Translations under genes and position numbers: made by a program
Part shown: in pieces, positions 1 through 7,654 of the stretch
Numbering within the stretch: the stretch's first letter is position 1
Layout of the letters: every line of letters begins with the position of its first letter
The notes under the pieces: model-generated
The model's input: only the letters and a program-made list of their open reading frames with translations
What the model was told of the DNA's origin: nothing
Database searches by the model: none
NCBI GenBank assembly: GCA_946886375.1
Contig: CAMPIL010000028.1
Location: forward strand, 1 to 16,813
DNA length: 16,813 bases
Source of the DNA: an uncultured Phycisphaerales bacterium
Lineage (GTDB): Bacteria > Planctomycetota > Phycisphaerae > Phycisphaerales > SM1A02
Direction of reading: 5' to 3'

Positions 1-1
1 G

Positions 2-907
2 CAATCACTGGTCAAAACCGACGTGTCTCGAGAGTTCCTGGATGCGGTGGCGAATCTGCCATCCATCCAGCCGCGCGAGTTGCACCGGGACAAGGCAACC
101 GGGCAGTGGCTGTCCTCAGCGGAAGTCGCCGCCCTGCCCGAAGAAAAACGCGATCAGGTGCAGACGCGCACCGCCGATGAGTCGGTGTACTACAACACGA
201 AGTATGGCTCGCCCCTGGCGTATGCCCGGCCGCTGGAAATCCTCGGCCAGAATGACCTCAAATCACTGACCGGCAAGCGCATTCTCGATATCGGCTACGG
301 CACGATCGGTCATCTGCGCATGATGGCGTCCTGCGGCGGGCACGCCATCGGCCTTGATGTCGACCCGTTCCTCACCGCGCTCTACAGCGATCCGTCCGAT
401 CAAGGCATTGTCCAAGGCAGGCCCGGCGTTGAGGGTTCTGTCAAACTCGTCAACGGTCGATTCTCCGAGGAAAAAGTGAACGCGGTTGTCGGAAATGGAT
501 TTGACCTCATCTTCTCAAAGAACACGCTCAAGCGCGGCTACATTCATCCCCCGCCCGAGGAGAACGTCGACAAACGAATGCTCGTTGATCTTGGGCTGAA
601 CGACAAGGAATTCGTGCAGACGTTGTTTGACCTGCTCAAGCCCGGCGGAGCGGCATTGATCTACAACCTCAGCCCAAAGCCTGCAGGGCCCGGCGAAAAA
701 TACATTCCCTGGGCCGACGGCCGCTGCCCGTTTGACCGGGAGTTGCTCGAGCAGACCGGATTCAAAGTCGTGCAGTACGATGCCAACGATGACGCCGCCG
801 CACGCGCCATGGCGCACGCGCTCGGTTGGGATCAAGGGGAACACCCCATGAACCTCGAAACCGATTTGTTCGCGCACTACACGCTGCTGATGAAGCCCGC
901 CAAGTGA
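2..907 (+). CDS. Class I SAM-dependent methyltransferase, 5' end outside the window
   Basis: The reading frame is open to the left edge, so the gene probably starts upstream. A GTG at 23 is a possible internal start, but no ribosome binding site precedes it. Counting from that GTG (294 aa), a Rossmann SAM-binding motif lies at residues 89-96 (DIGYGTIG), the acidic residue ending strand 2 is in GLDVD (110-114), a strand 4-like FDLIFSKN is near 160-167, and LLKPGGAALIYNL near 204-216 is the usual post-motif III loop. The strand 4 region has the unusual SKNTLKRGYIH. The first 70 residues carry no domain I recognise. The substrate cannot be told from sequence. It converges on the minus-strand operon with a 36-bp gap, so it is probably not part of the sugar operons, though it may modify a glycan or peptide. 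The class I fold is well supported; the role is unknown. Confidence 0.75.
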   Translation, partial: QSLVKTDVSREFLDAVANLPSIQPRELHRDKATGQWLSSAEVAALPEEKRDQVQTRTADESVYYNTKYGSPLAYARPLEILGQNDLKSLTGKRILDIGYGTIGHLRMMASCGGHAIGLDVDPFLTALYSDPSDQGIVQGRPGVEGSVKLVNGRFSEEKVNAVVGNGFDLIFSKNTLKRGYIHPPPEENVDKRMLVDLGLNDKEFVQTLFDLLKPGGAALIYNLSPKPAGPGEKYIPWADGRCPFDRELLEQTGFKVVQYDANDDAAARAMAHALGWDQGEHPMNLETDLFAHYTLLMKPAK

Positions 908-943
908 AACTTGCCCCTGCGCAAGAAGGCTGAACCGCAAGCA

Positions 944-1543
944 CTACCGCGCCCGCTCTGCGATCCTTCGCCGCAGCGCGTCCAGCGTGAGCGCTTCGAG
1001 GGGCCTGCCGGTCACCAAGTGCAGGTGCAGGTCGCTGCGCCATTGCGGCATGCAGCGCGTGATCACGATTTCGCAGCCGTTTTCGATGAACCGAACCTGC
1101 TGGACGCGGCCGCGCAGACACTCCAGCGTCTGAAAAGTTGGCTCCTTGTAGCCAAATTCAACCAGCACACGCGCGATCTCTGCGTCGGTATGCGCTGTGT
1201 AGATGCGGATGTGCGCGATCATTCCCGCATCAATGTGGCCTTGGGCAGCGCGACCAACCAGCGCGCAACTCGAATCCGGAAGCGCGTGCTCAAGCATCGT
1301 CATCACCTGCTCGGCGATGTTCCACACTTCGACCTGCCGATCCAGGTACGCCGCTTCGCCCATAGCCTGCATGGACATGGCCTGCGCGTGCTTGCGAACG
1401 CGCCCATGCCCCGGCAGCGGCACGCCTGAGTAACCCAACGCATCGGCGGCCGTGCGCACTGCGATATCGATGTCAGTGGTCCGACCGATCTGGATCAACC
1501 TTGCCGCCTCGCGGGCGATTTCATCGGCGCGCGGGTCTGCCAT
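944..1543 (-). CDS. Small nucleotidyltransferase-like protein of unknown function
   Basis: A 199-aa protein read from ATG at 1543 (N-terminus MADPRADEIA). An upstream in-frame ATG at 1615 would add 24 unconvincing residues and overlap the glycosyltransferase gene, so I prefer 1543, which leaves a 37-bp gap. Residues 5-40 form a helical segment (AARLIQIGR..DI..A...AADALG) followed by a conserved-looking LPGHGRV. Residues 94-135 (ALVGRAAQGHID, HIRIYTAHTD, VLVEFGY) resemble the core of a nucleotidyltransferase fold as seen in uncharacterised proteins of similar size, but the expected pair of metal-binding aspartates is not visible: IRIY stands where DxD would be. It may therefore be inactive as a transferase, or belong to another fold. 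It is the last gene of the minus-strand operon with the HldE-like and GT2 genes. The coding call is good; the family assignment is tentative and from memory of pattern only. Confidence 0.6.
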   Translation of the reverse strand: MADPRADEIAREAARLIQIGRTTDIDIAVRTAADALGYSGVPLPGHGRVRKHAQAMSMQAMGEAAYLDRQVEVWNIAEQVMTMLEHALPDSSCALVGRAAQGHIDAGMIAHIRIYTAHTDAEIARVLVEFGYKEPTFQTLECLRGRVQQVRFIENGCEIVITRCMPQWRSDLHLHLVTGRPLEALTLDALRRRIAERAR

Positions 1544-1580
1544 GATGTGATTCTTCGCTCGCCCTGCACGCCGAACAAGG

Positions 1581-2699
1581 TCATGCGCAGGCTGCGCCGG
1601 CGAATTCTGCCCCATGACCGTGCAGATTGGCGGGCATCATCACGTTTTCGCCCAGCGACATCCTTCTCTGGAACGCGTCCAGCATCGGACCCGGCGAAAG
1701 CGTGCCGATGAACCGCACGTCCGGGCGATCCGGTTCCTTCACCAGCCTTGCGCCACATTCAACCAGCGCCTGCCTCACCGCCCAGCAATTCTTGCCTTCA
1801 TCGACAATTGCGACACGAATGGAATTGCCCAACGATCCTTCACGACTCAGCCGCTCACAGACCGACCGTGCGCTCGTCAAGCCGGTGAATCGATCAAACT
1901 GCTCGATGCTCATTTCACGTTGAGGCTGGCGATCGAGTGTCTGAAGCAGTTCACTCATGCCGCAGGAATACCCCTCGGCGGCGTTCTCCTTCATTGCGAT
2001 GCGGCCGTAGCGCGACACGATCTCCTCCAACTCCGCCTGGCGCCACGCCGCCGGCGCATACCGCTGCGCCACCCAGCCGTTGTTGCGCACCAAGCGCCAG
2101 AGAATGCGATTCATGTCGCGCCCAACGGAAATCTTTTCATGCCGCACGCGAAATCGCAGGTCGTGGACGATGCGCCAGCCATTGAGAATCAACTTGGCGC
2201 AAAGGTCGTATTCCTCGACGTAATAGTCGAAAGAGGGGTCGTACCCGCCGGCATCGAGAAACGCTTGCCGCCGCAGCGCGACGCCGCAACCGACAAACAC
2301 CTCAGGCAGTCCGCCGGCTTCGCGTTTTCCGTCGAGCAGCGCGATATTCGCTCCCATCGCGGCGACATCCTCATCCGCTTCCAGCAGCAGTGCGATGTGC
2401 TGCGCATCCAGCGGATAGGAGTCGTCGTCCAACATGACAATCCACTCGCCCCGTGCCGCCTGCGCGCCAATGTTGCGCGCCGCCGCGCCTTCATTGGAAT
2501 CGCGTCGAATCACGCGCACCGGCATTCCATTTGCAAGCGAGACTTCGACGTTGACGGGCGGGTCGGACGCGTTATCGACAATGATCACCTCCGCGCCCCC
2601 GATCGCCGCATGGGCCGCAGCAGAAAGCGAGCCGATGGCGCGAAGCGTGGCGGCCAGACGCGCCGGCCGGTCACGCGTGGGCAAGAGGTACGTGAGCAT
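1581..2699 (-). CDS. GT2 family glycosyltransferase with C-terminal Rossmann-like extension
   Basis: A 372-aa protein with a GT-A fold catalytic domain in the first ~235 residues: YLLPTRDRP at the N-terminus, VIIVDNASD (38-46), DSNEGAAARNIGAQAARGEW (67-86, typical nucleotide-sugar loop), the metal-binding DDD at 91-93 in MLDDDSYPLD, a GGYDPSFDYYVEEYDL acceptor/base region (151-166) with a candidate catalytic acid at E162/E163, and a basic RHEKIS segment. Transfer of an activated sugar at the inner face of the membrane is the family role; donor and acceptor are unknown. Residues ~292-355 (IRVAIVDEGKN, ALVECGARLV, DVRFIGTLSPGPML) alternate beta and alpha like a second small Rossmann domain, without a clear GxGxxG. 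There is no membrane segment. Its start overlaps the end of the HldE-like gene by 29 bp, so the two are probably translationally coupled. The GT2 call is strong. Confidence 0.88.
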   Translation of the reverse strand: MLTYLLPTRDRPARLAATLRAIGSLSAAAHAAIGGAEVIIVDNASDPPVNVEVSLANGMPVRVIRRDSNEGAAARNIGAQAARGEWIVMLDDDSYPLDAQHIALLLEADEDVAAMGANIALLDGKREAGGLPEVFVGCGVALRRQAFLDAGGYDPSFDYYVEEYDLCAKLILNGWRIVHDLRFRVRHEKISVGRDMNRILWRLVRNNGWVAQRYAPAAWRQAELEEIVSRYGRIAMKENAAEGYSCGMSELLQTLDRQPQREMSIEQFDRFTGLTSARSVCERLSREGSLGNSIRVAIVDEGKNCWAVRQALVECGARLVKEPDRPDVRFIGTLSPGPMLDAFQRRMSLGENVMMPANLHGHGAEFAGAACA

Positions 2700-4389
2700 G
2701 ACGCGGAGAAGGCTCGATGGGCGTTGGGGTCGTGGCGAGCGAAGGGGGTTCGGCCATGTAGGTCAGTTGCGATGCGCAGAATCGGCGGATGCCGCGACGC
2801 AATTCCGGCGCGCCGATCACGGCATTGCCCAGCCGCTGCGCCTGGCTCGCCGCCGCAACGCTGCCCAGCACGGCCGCGGTGACCAGCGAACCGCCCGCCG
2901 CGAGCGTCAACGTCGCCGCCGCAAGCAGCGCATCGCCGCAACCCAGTTGATCGACCGCATAAGGCGCAAGCGCTGGCACGTGCTGCGCGGTCAGGCGCGT
3001 CTGCCAGTCTTCCCGGTTGAGGTCCGAGCCCGGAATGCGATCGAACGCGATCAACCCTTCCGCGCCCAGCGTGACGATGGCCGATGCCGACTGCGTGCCA
3101 TCGAACATGCGCCATGCGACGCTGGACAGTCCCTCATCATATTCGTGCAGCGCATCGCGCATTTCCGATTCGCTCGGGCAGATCAGGTTCATCGCGCGCA
3201 TCGCCAGCAGATTGGAACGTCTGCCGCTCACATCGCCGGTCATCAGCGGCACCAGCGGGCGCACCGTTTTGCACAACGCGTTGAGCATGGCCGATGTGAA
3301 CAGGCCCTGGCCGAAATCAGCGATGACGACGGCGTCACAATTCACTGCGAGCGCAGCCGCGCGCGAGACGAACTCCTCCTGATGTGCCGCATCCAGGGTG
3401 AGTGGCCCGCCCAGATCAAGTTTCATCACCTTGGATGTGCCCACAAGAAACCGCTGCTTCTCAACCATCGCCGCGTCAACATCAACCCAGTTCGGCTGAA
3501 TGCCGTCGGCCTCAAGCCGCTTACACAGCGCAGCCGCGTCAGTCGTTCGAGGCAGTCCGGTGAGCAGCGCGGGTTTCGCGCCCATCGCCGCCAGATGCCG
3601 CGCGATGATCGCCGTCCCGCCGTCAAAACTACGATACTCCAGCGGCCGCAGCGTCATGATGGGACTTTCCCCCGCCACCGCCGGCCGGTCGCACATCACG
3701 TACGTGTCCTTGATCGTCTCGCCAATTACCAGCACGCGCTTGCCTTGAAAGGCCGCGATCAATGGATCCATGCGCTCAGGCGTGATGTTGTTCTGCGCGA
3801 TCAGATGTCGCAGCGTCGATTGAAACGGGCTGGCCGCTTCCTCCAGGGCGTTGATCAGCACAGTGGAGCTGAACACGACATCGCCCGAGGTGAACACCAC
3901 GCGCCCGCCGTGCCGTTCGACGATTTTCTTCTCCAGTTGAAAGCGCGGATCGCGGTTGTGTTCGTACTCGCGTCCCTTGACGTAGACGTCGGGCTGGATG
4001 ATTTCGAGCAGTTCAGCCGCGGTCGGCTGAGGGTTGATCGCCACCCACGACACGCAATCCAGCGCGGCGAGATTCTCCGCGCGAAGTTCCTGGGGAATCA
4101 GCGGCCGGCCGGTTCCCTTTTCGATCATCGCATCGCCGGTGATCGTGACCAGCAAACGATCGCCGAGTTTGGCCGCCTGCTGCAGGTGGCGCACGTGACC
4201 GGGATGAACGATGTCGAAGCAGCCGTGACACACGACCACGATTTCGCCGTGGTTCTGCGCGGCTCGCACATGGCTTTGGGCATCGTGCACGCTGACGATT
4301 TTGACGGGTCGGGTCACGGCAGTCTTTATCGGCCGCGCAACCCGTGCTGCTTTCGGCTTCGGTGATGAACAATTGCGGCGTCGCTTCAT
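2671..4389 (-). CDS. Two-domain cytidylyltransferase / PfkB-family sugar kinase, HldE-like with reversed domain order
   Basis: A 572-aa protein. Residues ~48-185 are a cytidylyltransferase-fold domain close to the ADP-heptose synthase half of HldE: CHGCFDIVHPGHV (54-66, with HxGH 62-65), KLGDRLLVTITGD, RPLIPQELRAENLAALD, PDVYVKGREYE and a terminal VFSSTVLI. Residues ~215-530 are a PfkB/ribokinase-family kinase: KRVLVIGETIKDTY, FDGGTAIIARHLAAMGA (256-271), DAVVIADFGQGLF (352-364), and DQLGCGDALLAA (480-491) with the catalytic base at D486. In E. coli HldE the kinase comes first and the adenylyltransferase second; here the order is the reverse. The kinase pocket is divergent: the Asn expected in GGAANVA is Ile, and the DPKG-like segment reads MTGDVSGRRS. 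By family it would phosphorylate and nucleotidylate a heptose or similar sugar; the exact substrate is inferred. It is the first gene of the minus operon, divergent from rfbF. Confidence 0.85.
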   Translation of the reverse strand: MKRRRNCSSPKPKAARVARPIKTAVTRPVKIVSVHDAQSHVRAAQNHGEIVVVCHGCFDIVHPGHVRHLQQAAKLGDRLLVTITGDAMIEKGTGRPLIPQELRAENLAALDCVSWVAINPQPTAAELLEIIQPDVYVKGREYEHNRDPRFQLEKKIVERHGGRVVFTSGDVVFSSTVLINALEEAASPFQSTLRHLIAQNNITPERMDPLIAAFQGKRVLVIGETIKDTYVMCDRPAVAGESPIMTLRPLEYRSFDGGTAIIARHLAAMGAKPALLTGLPRTTDAAALCKRLEADGIQPNWVDVDAAMVEKQRFLVGTSKVMKLDLGGPLTLDAAHQEEFVSRAAALAVNCDAVVIADFGQGLFTSAMLNALCKTVRPLVPLMTGDVSGRRSNLLAMRAMNLICPSESEMRDALHEYDEGLSSVAWRMFDGTQSASAIVTLGAEGLIAFDRIPGSDLNREDWQTRLTAQHVPALAPYAVDQLGCGDALLAAATLTLAAGGSLVTAAVLGSVAAASQAQRLGNAVIGAPELRRGIRRFCASQLTYMAEPPSLATTPTPIEPSPRHAHVPLAHA

Positions 4390-4530
4390 CGCAGCTGGAA
4401 AATTTCATCTCACCCGCCATCGCTGCCATGCGGGAACCATCACGGCACGCGCTGGGCTGCGTTTTCAAATCCTGAATTGTGTGCAACTTGGCCGCACCTG
4501 ACCGATGTTTTGCACGACCGATTCATCAGC

Positions 4531-4547
4531 CGCGCAGAAACTGCGCG
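4531..4547. repeat. Perfect inverted repeat (7-bp arms, AAA loop) upstream of rfbF
   Basis: CGCGCAG at 4531-4537 is the exact reverse complement of CTGCGCG at 4541-4547, separated by AAA. It lies 24 bp before the rfbF start codon and 15 bp before its Shine-Dalgarno sequence, so it could be an operator or a 5'-leader hairpin. The following bases (TTCTCG) are not a U-tract, so a terminator is unlikely. In such GC-rich DNA a 7-bp stem could arise by chance. Confidence 0.4.
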
Positions 4548-4562
4548 TTCTCGATTCGACAT

Positions 4563-4567
4563 GGAGG
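4563..4567 (+). promoter_or_regulatory. Shine-Dalgarno sequence of rfbF
   Basis: GGAGG lies four bases before ATG 4572. It supports that start over the longer in-frame reading from 4479, whose extra 31 residues are not seen in RfbF proteins of about 257 aa. Confidence 0.65.
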
Positions 4568-4571
4568 TCGA

Positions 4572-5387
4572 ATGCCCGCCCGCGCCGGCAAGCGAAATGC
4601 AGGCCAATCCGCACCGTGCAAGGTGGTTATCCTTGCGGGTGGCTTCGGCACTCGATTGGCCGAGCAAACCGATGAACTGCCCAAGCCCATGGTGCAGGTC
4701 GGCGGGCGACCAATCCTCTGGCACCTCCTAAAGATAGTCAGCCTCTTCTGCTTCAACGATTTTCTCATCGCCGGCGGGGACCAATCCGAAGCCATCAAGC
4801 GGTTCTTCCTGGAATACCGCGAGCAGATGTCGGACCTGGTTTTCGATTTCGCCAACGACAAGGTGCAGCGGATCGACGGCAACATCGAGCCGTGGCGAAT
4901 CGCCATCATCGACACCGGCGAGCAGACCATGACCGGCGGGCGGCTGCGGCGGCTGGCCAGGCACGTGGGCAATGCAACCTTCATGATGACCTATGGCGAC
5001 GGCGTCGCCAGCGTGGACCTGACCGCCTTGCTGCGCTTCCACAAAAAGCACCGCAAACTGGCCACCTTCACCGCCGTCCGCAATCCTTCCATGTTCGGTG
5101 TGCCGCTGCTGGATGGTGATCGCGTCGTGCGCTTCGCCGAGAAACAGCCCGGCCCAAACGACTGGATCAACGGCGGCTTTTTCGTGCTCGAGCCGAAGGT
5201 CATGGAGTACATCGCCGACGATTCGACGAGTTTTGAGTTTCATTCCATGAGTCGTCTTGCCGAGGAAGGACAGTTGATGGCGTACCGGCACGAAGGTTTT
5301 TGGCACCCGATGGATACGCTTCGCGATGTGCGAAAACTGAACACGCTTTGGGCGCAATCGCAGGCGCCGTGGAAGGTGTGGAGATGA
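4572..5387 (+). CDS. rfbF: Glucose-1-phosphate cytidylyltransferase (RfbF/DdhA type)
   Basis: A 271-aa protein close to the usual length of this family. It converts CTP and alpha-D-glucose-1-phosphate to CDP-glucose and pyrophosphate in the cytoplasm, the first step of CDP-6-deoxyhexose pathways. The nucleotide-binding signature LAGGFGTRL is at 21-29, KPM at 38-40, VGGRPILWHLLKI at 43-55 and the metal-binding YGDG at 141-144. The RfbF-specific segments EPWRIAIIDTG, MTGGRLRRL, INGGFFVLEP and EGFWHPMDTLRD are all present, and these distinguish it from RmlA and GalU. ATG 4572 is chosen because GGAGG precedes it and the upstream extension is not family-like. The stop overlaps the rfbG start (ATGA at 5384-5387), indicating translational coupling. 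It is the first gene of the nine-gene plus operon. The call is strong. Confidence 0.95.
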   Translation: MPARAGKRNAGQSAPCKVVILAGGFGTRLAEQTDELPKPMVQVGGRPILWHLLKIVSLFCFNDFLIAGGDQSEAIKRFFLEYREQMSDLVFDFANDKVQRIDGNIEPWRIAIIDTGEQTMTGGRLRRLARHVGNATFMMTYGDGVASVDLTALLRFHKKHRKLATFTAVRNPSMFGVPLLDGDRVVRFAEKQPGPNDWINGGFFVLEPKVMEYIADDSTSFEFHSMSRLAEEGQLMAYRHEGFWHPMDTLRDVRKLNTLWAQSQAPWKVWR

Positions 5388-6448
5388 CCGCCTTGCAAAC
5401 CGAAGGTTCGACATGGACGGCTTCTTCCGTACTGGTCACCGGCGCAACCGGCGTGGTGGGGTCGCGCCTGGTGCACCGCTTACTTGAACTCGGCGCGCAC
5501 GTCGTGTGCTTTGTGCGCGATCAGGACCCTGCTTCAGCGCTGTGGTTCTCCGGCGACATCGACCGCGTCGCCGTGGCCAGTGGGCGGTTGGAAATCTTTG
5601 AGCACGTCAAGGCCGCGATGGTCGAACGCGAAGTCGACACCGTGTTTCATCTGGGCGCGCAGGCGATCGTCGGCGTGGGGCAGCGCGATCCGCTGGGCAC
5701 GTTTGAGTCCAACATCCGCGGCACCTACCACGTGCTTGAAGCCTGCCGCATGAATCGCGATCGCGTGAAGCGAATCATCATCGCCTCCAGCGACAAGGCG
5801 TATGGCGAATGCGAGGCCCTGCCCTATACCGAAGACACTCCGCTTTGCGCACGCAACCCTTACGATGTCTCGAAAAGTTGCGCTGATCTCATCGCGCAGT
5901 CGTACGCTGCGTCATACAACCTGCCCATTGCCATCGCCCGCTGCGGCAACATTTTCGGTCCCGGCGATCTGAACTGGAGCCGACTGATTCCCGGCACGAT
6001 TCGCTCGCTGCTCAACGGCGAGCGGCCGATCATTCGCTCGGATGGCAAGGCGGTGCGGGATTACCTGTACGTCGAGGATGCGGTGAACGCATACCTTTCA
6101 CTGGGCCACTGGCTGGACGCCGCACGCCAGGCGGATGATCCGCGCGCGTTCAACTTCAGTTCCAATCAGCCGTTGTCCGTGTTGGAAATGCTGCGCATGA
6201 TCCAGACCGCCTGTGGGGCCGAAGGCCTGGAGCCGGTGATCGCGAACACCGCCACGGGCGAGATTTCCGCGCAGCACCTTGATTCCACGCGCGCAAAGCG
6301 CGAATTGGGCTGGGCGATCCAGCATGATCTCGCCGCTGCGCTTCGCACCGCCGCCGAGTGGTACCACGAATACCTGTCGCGCTTCGACCGGCCGGCGCGA
6401 ACCCTGACGCTTCCCGTCACGCCAGCGCGCGCAAGGGCCAGCGCGTGA
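5384..6448 (+). CDS. rfbG: CDP-glucose 4,6-dehydratase-like extended SDR enzyme
   Basis: A 354-aa NAD(P)-dependent extended short-chain dehydrogenase. TGATGVVG (19-26) binds the cofactor, and VFHLGAQAIVGVGQRDPLGTFESNIRGT-type residues (87-114) are the conserved central strands. SSDKAYG (135-141) carries the Ser and Asp-Lys seen in CDP-glucose dehydratases, and Y160/K164 in NPYDVSK form the catalytic YxxxK. By pairing with rfbF it should convert CDP-glucose to CDP-4-keto-6-deoxyglucose. From about residue 190 onward (FGPGDLNWSRLIP, VRDYLYVEDAV) it also resembles GDP-mannose dehydratase/epimerase relatives, so an epimerase role is possible. The start is ATG 5384, overlapping the rfbF stop and preceded by GGAAGG at 5371-5376; a longer reading from 5300 lies inside rfbF. 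The stop overlaps the next start (GTGA). SDR certain; dehydratase likely. Confidence 0.88.
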   Translation: MTALQTEGSTWTASSVLVTGATGVVGSRLVHRLLELGAHVVCFVRDQDPASALWFSGDIDRVAVASGRLEIFEHVKAAMVEREVDTVFHLGAQAIVGVGQRDPLGTFESNIRGTYHVLEACRMNRDRVKRIIIASSDKAYGECEALPYTEDTPLCARNPYDVSKSCADLIAQSYAASYNLPIAIARCGNIFGPGDLNWSRLIPGTIRSLLNGERPIIRSDGKAVRDYLYVEDAVNAYLSLGHWLDAARQADDPRAFNFSSNQPLSVLEMLRMIQTACGAEGLEPVIANTATGEISAQHLDSTRAKRELGWAIQHDLAAALRTAAEWYHEYLSRFDRPARTLTLPVTPARARASA

Positions 6449-7620
6449 ACTGCCGCGCTTGCGGCGGCGCGCGCTTCGGCGACGTCATTGATCTTGGATT
6501 GATGCCGCTGGTCAACAACCTGCTCGATCGGCCCGATCAGCCCTGCCCGCGCTATCCGCTCAAGGTCGTGTTCTGCCGCGACTGCTCATTAGCTCAGTTG
6601 ACGCAGACCCCGCCTCCATCAGAGATGTTCGGCGAGTACCTGTATTTCTCCAGCCAGTCGCAGACGATGGTGGAGCACGCGGCCGACCTCGTGCAGCAGT
6701 TCGTCAAGCCCGGCCAGCGCGTTTTGGAGATCGCGTCCAACGATGGATACCTGCTCAAACAGGCGATGGAGCGCGGCGCGATCGTGCTGGGCGTTGATCC
6801 CGCGCGCAACATCGTGGACTTCGCCAACAGTCAGGGCGTGCTGACGCTGTGCGAGTATTTCACCGCCGACCTAGCAAGTCGGATTGCCGCTGACTGGGGC
6901 GAGGCCGATGTCATCTTCGCCAACAACGTGTTGGCGCACGTGCCCGATCCGAACGAGATTGCCGCGGGCATCAAGGCGGCGCTCGCGCCCGGTGGCCGAG
7001 CGCACATCGAAGCGCCGCACATTGTGCGCATGCTCCAGTTGCGCGCATTCGACACCATCTATCACGAACATCAATGCTATTTCTCCCTCACCGCGCTGAA
7101 GCCGATGTTCAACCGCCACGGCCTGAAGGTCGTGGACGCGGAGGTGGTGGAAATTCATGGCGGATCGTTGCACCTGACACTCGCGCACGAAGGAGATGAA
7201 TCAGCCACGCTGCGGATGATGGACCAGGAGCGCGACGCCGGCATTTGCGATGACCGCACCTACGCAACCCTCGACGCGCAGGTCCGCCAACTCAAGATCG
7301 AACTTGATCGCGCCATCAGCCAGTTTGCCACCGTCGCGGGCTACGGAGCAGCCGCCAAGGGCGTGATCCTGCTGAACACCTTTGGCCTGACCGCCGACCG
7401 CATTCCGTGGGTGGCCGATGTCAGCCCGCACAAACAAGGCAAGTTCATCCCCGGCACGGGCCAGGCGATCGTTTCGCCAGACATGCTGCTGAGTGAGAAG
7501 CCCCAGGCCGCGATCATCCTGCCCTGGAACATCACCGACGAGGTCATTCGACGAAACCGGGCCTATCTCGATCAAGGCGGACGGTTCATCGTGCCGATTC
7601 CAGAGGTGCGGGTAATCTGA
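6445..7620 (+). CDS. TylC3-type sugar C-methyltransferase
   Basis: A 391-aa three-part protein matching the nucleotide-sugar C-methyltransferases that methylate ring carbon of a 4-keto-deoxy sugar with SAM. The N-terminal zinc site has CxxC at C3/C6 and C44/C47. The central SAM domain has EIASNDGYLLK (95-105), GVDPARNIVDFA (116-127) and FANNVLAHVPDP (158-169). The family catalytic signature YHEHQCYFS (206-214) and HGGSLH (238-243) follow. The C-terminal domain (about 290-391) has GYGAAAKG (299-306), VADVSPHKQGKFIPGTG and PEVRVI-like ends, as in the family's second Rossmann domain. GTG 6445 is chosen because it overlaps the rfbG stop (GTGA) and puts the zinc motif at the N-terminus; the longer reading from 6358 lies inside rfbG. 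Its position after rfbG suggests a CDP-4-keto-6-deoxy sugar substrate; that is inference. Confidence 0.9.
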   Translation: MNCRACGGARFGDVIDLGLMPLVNNLLDRPDQPCPRYPLKVVFCRDCSLAQLTQTPPPSEMFGEYLYFSSQSQTMVEHAADLVQQFVKPGQRVLEIASNDGYLLKQAMERGAIVLGVDPARNIVDFANSQGVLTLCEYFTADLASRIAADWGEADVIFANNVLAHVPDPNEIAAGIKAALAPGGRAHIEAPHIVRMLQLRAFDTIYHEHQCYFSLTALKPMFNRHGLKVVDAEVVEIHGGSLHLTLAHEGDESATLRMMDQERDAGICDDRTYATLDAQVRQLKIELDRAISQFATVAGYGAAAKGVILLNTFGLTADRIPWVADVSPHKQGKFIPGTGQAIVSPDMLLSEKPQAAIILPWNITDEVIRRNRAYLDQGGRFIVPIPEVRVI

Positions 7621-7654
7621 GGTATTTCACCGCGGAAGTGCAGCGCACAAGGAA

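Larger units (their letters stand above)
4390..4571. promoter_or_regulatory. Divergent control region between the two sugar operons
   Basis: These 182 bp separate the HldE-like gene (minus, start 4389) from rfbF (plus, start 4572), so promoters for both operons should lie here. The most A/T-rich patch is about 4461-4488 (around TTTTCAAATCCTGAATTGTG), the likeliest core-promoter location. I cannot assign convincing -35/-10 pairs on either strand. A hairpin at 4531-4547 lies in the rfbF-proximal half. Confidence 0.5.

Noticed and set aside
910..925. Possible terminator between the convergent methyltransferase and minus-operon genes (CTTGC...GCAAG)
   Set aside because: The stem is only 5 bp with a 6-base loop and no T-tract on either strand.
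2434..4365. Long open frame (643 codons) on the plus strand, antisense to the HldE-like gene
   Set aside because: Its translation is Arg/His/Gln-rich with no recognisable motif, while the minus strand has clear cytidylyltransferase and PfkB motifs; long antisense frames are expected in GC-rich genes.
4479..4571. N-terminal extension of rfbF from an upstream ATG
   Set aside because: The 31 extra residues do not fit RfbF, and GGAGG sits just before ATG 4572.
5300..5383. Upstream start for the dehydratase inside rfbF
   Set aside because: ATG 5384 overlaps the rfbF stop, has GGAAGG at good spacing and gives a family-like N-terminus.
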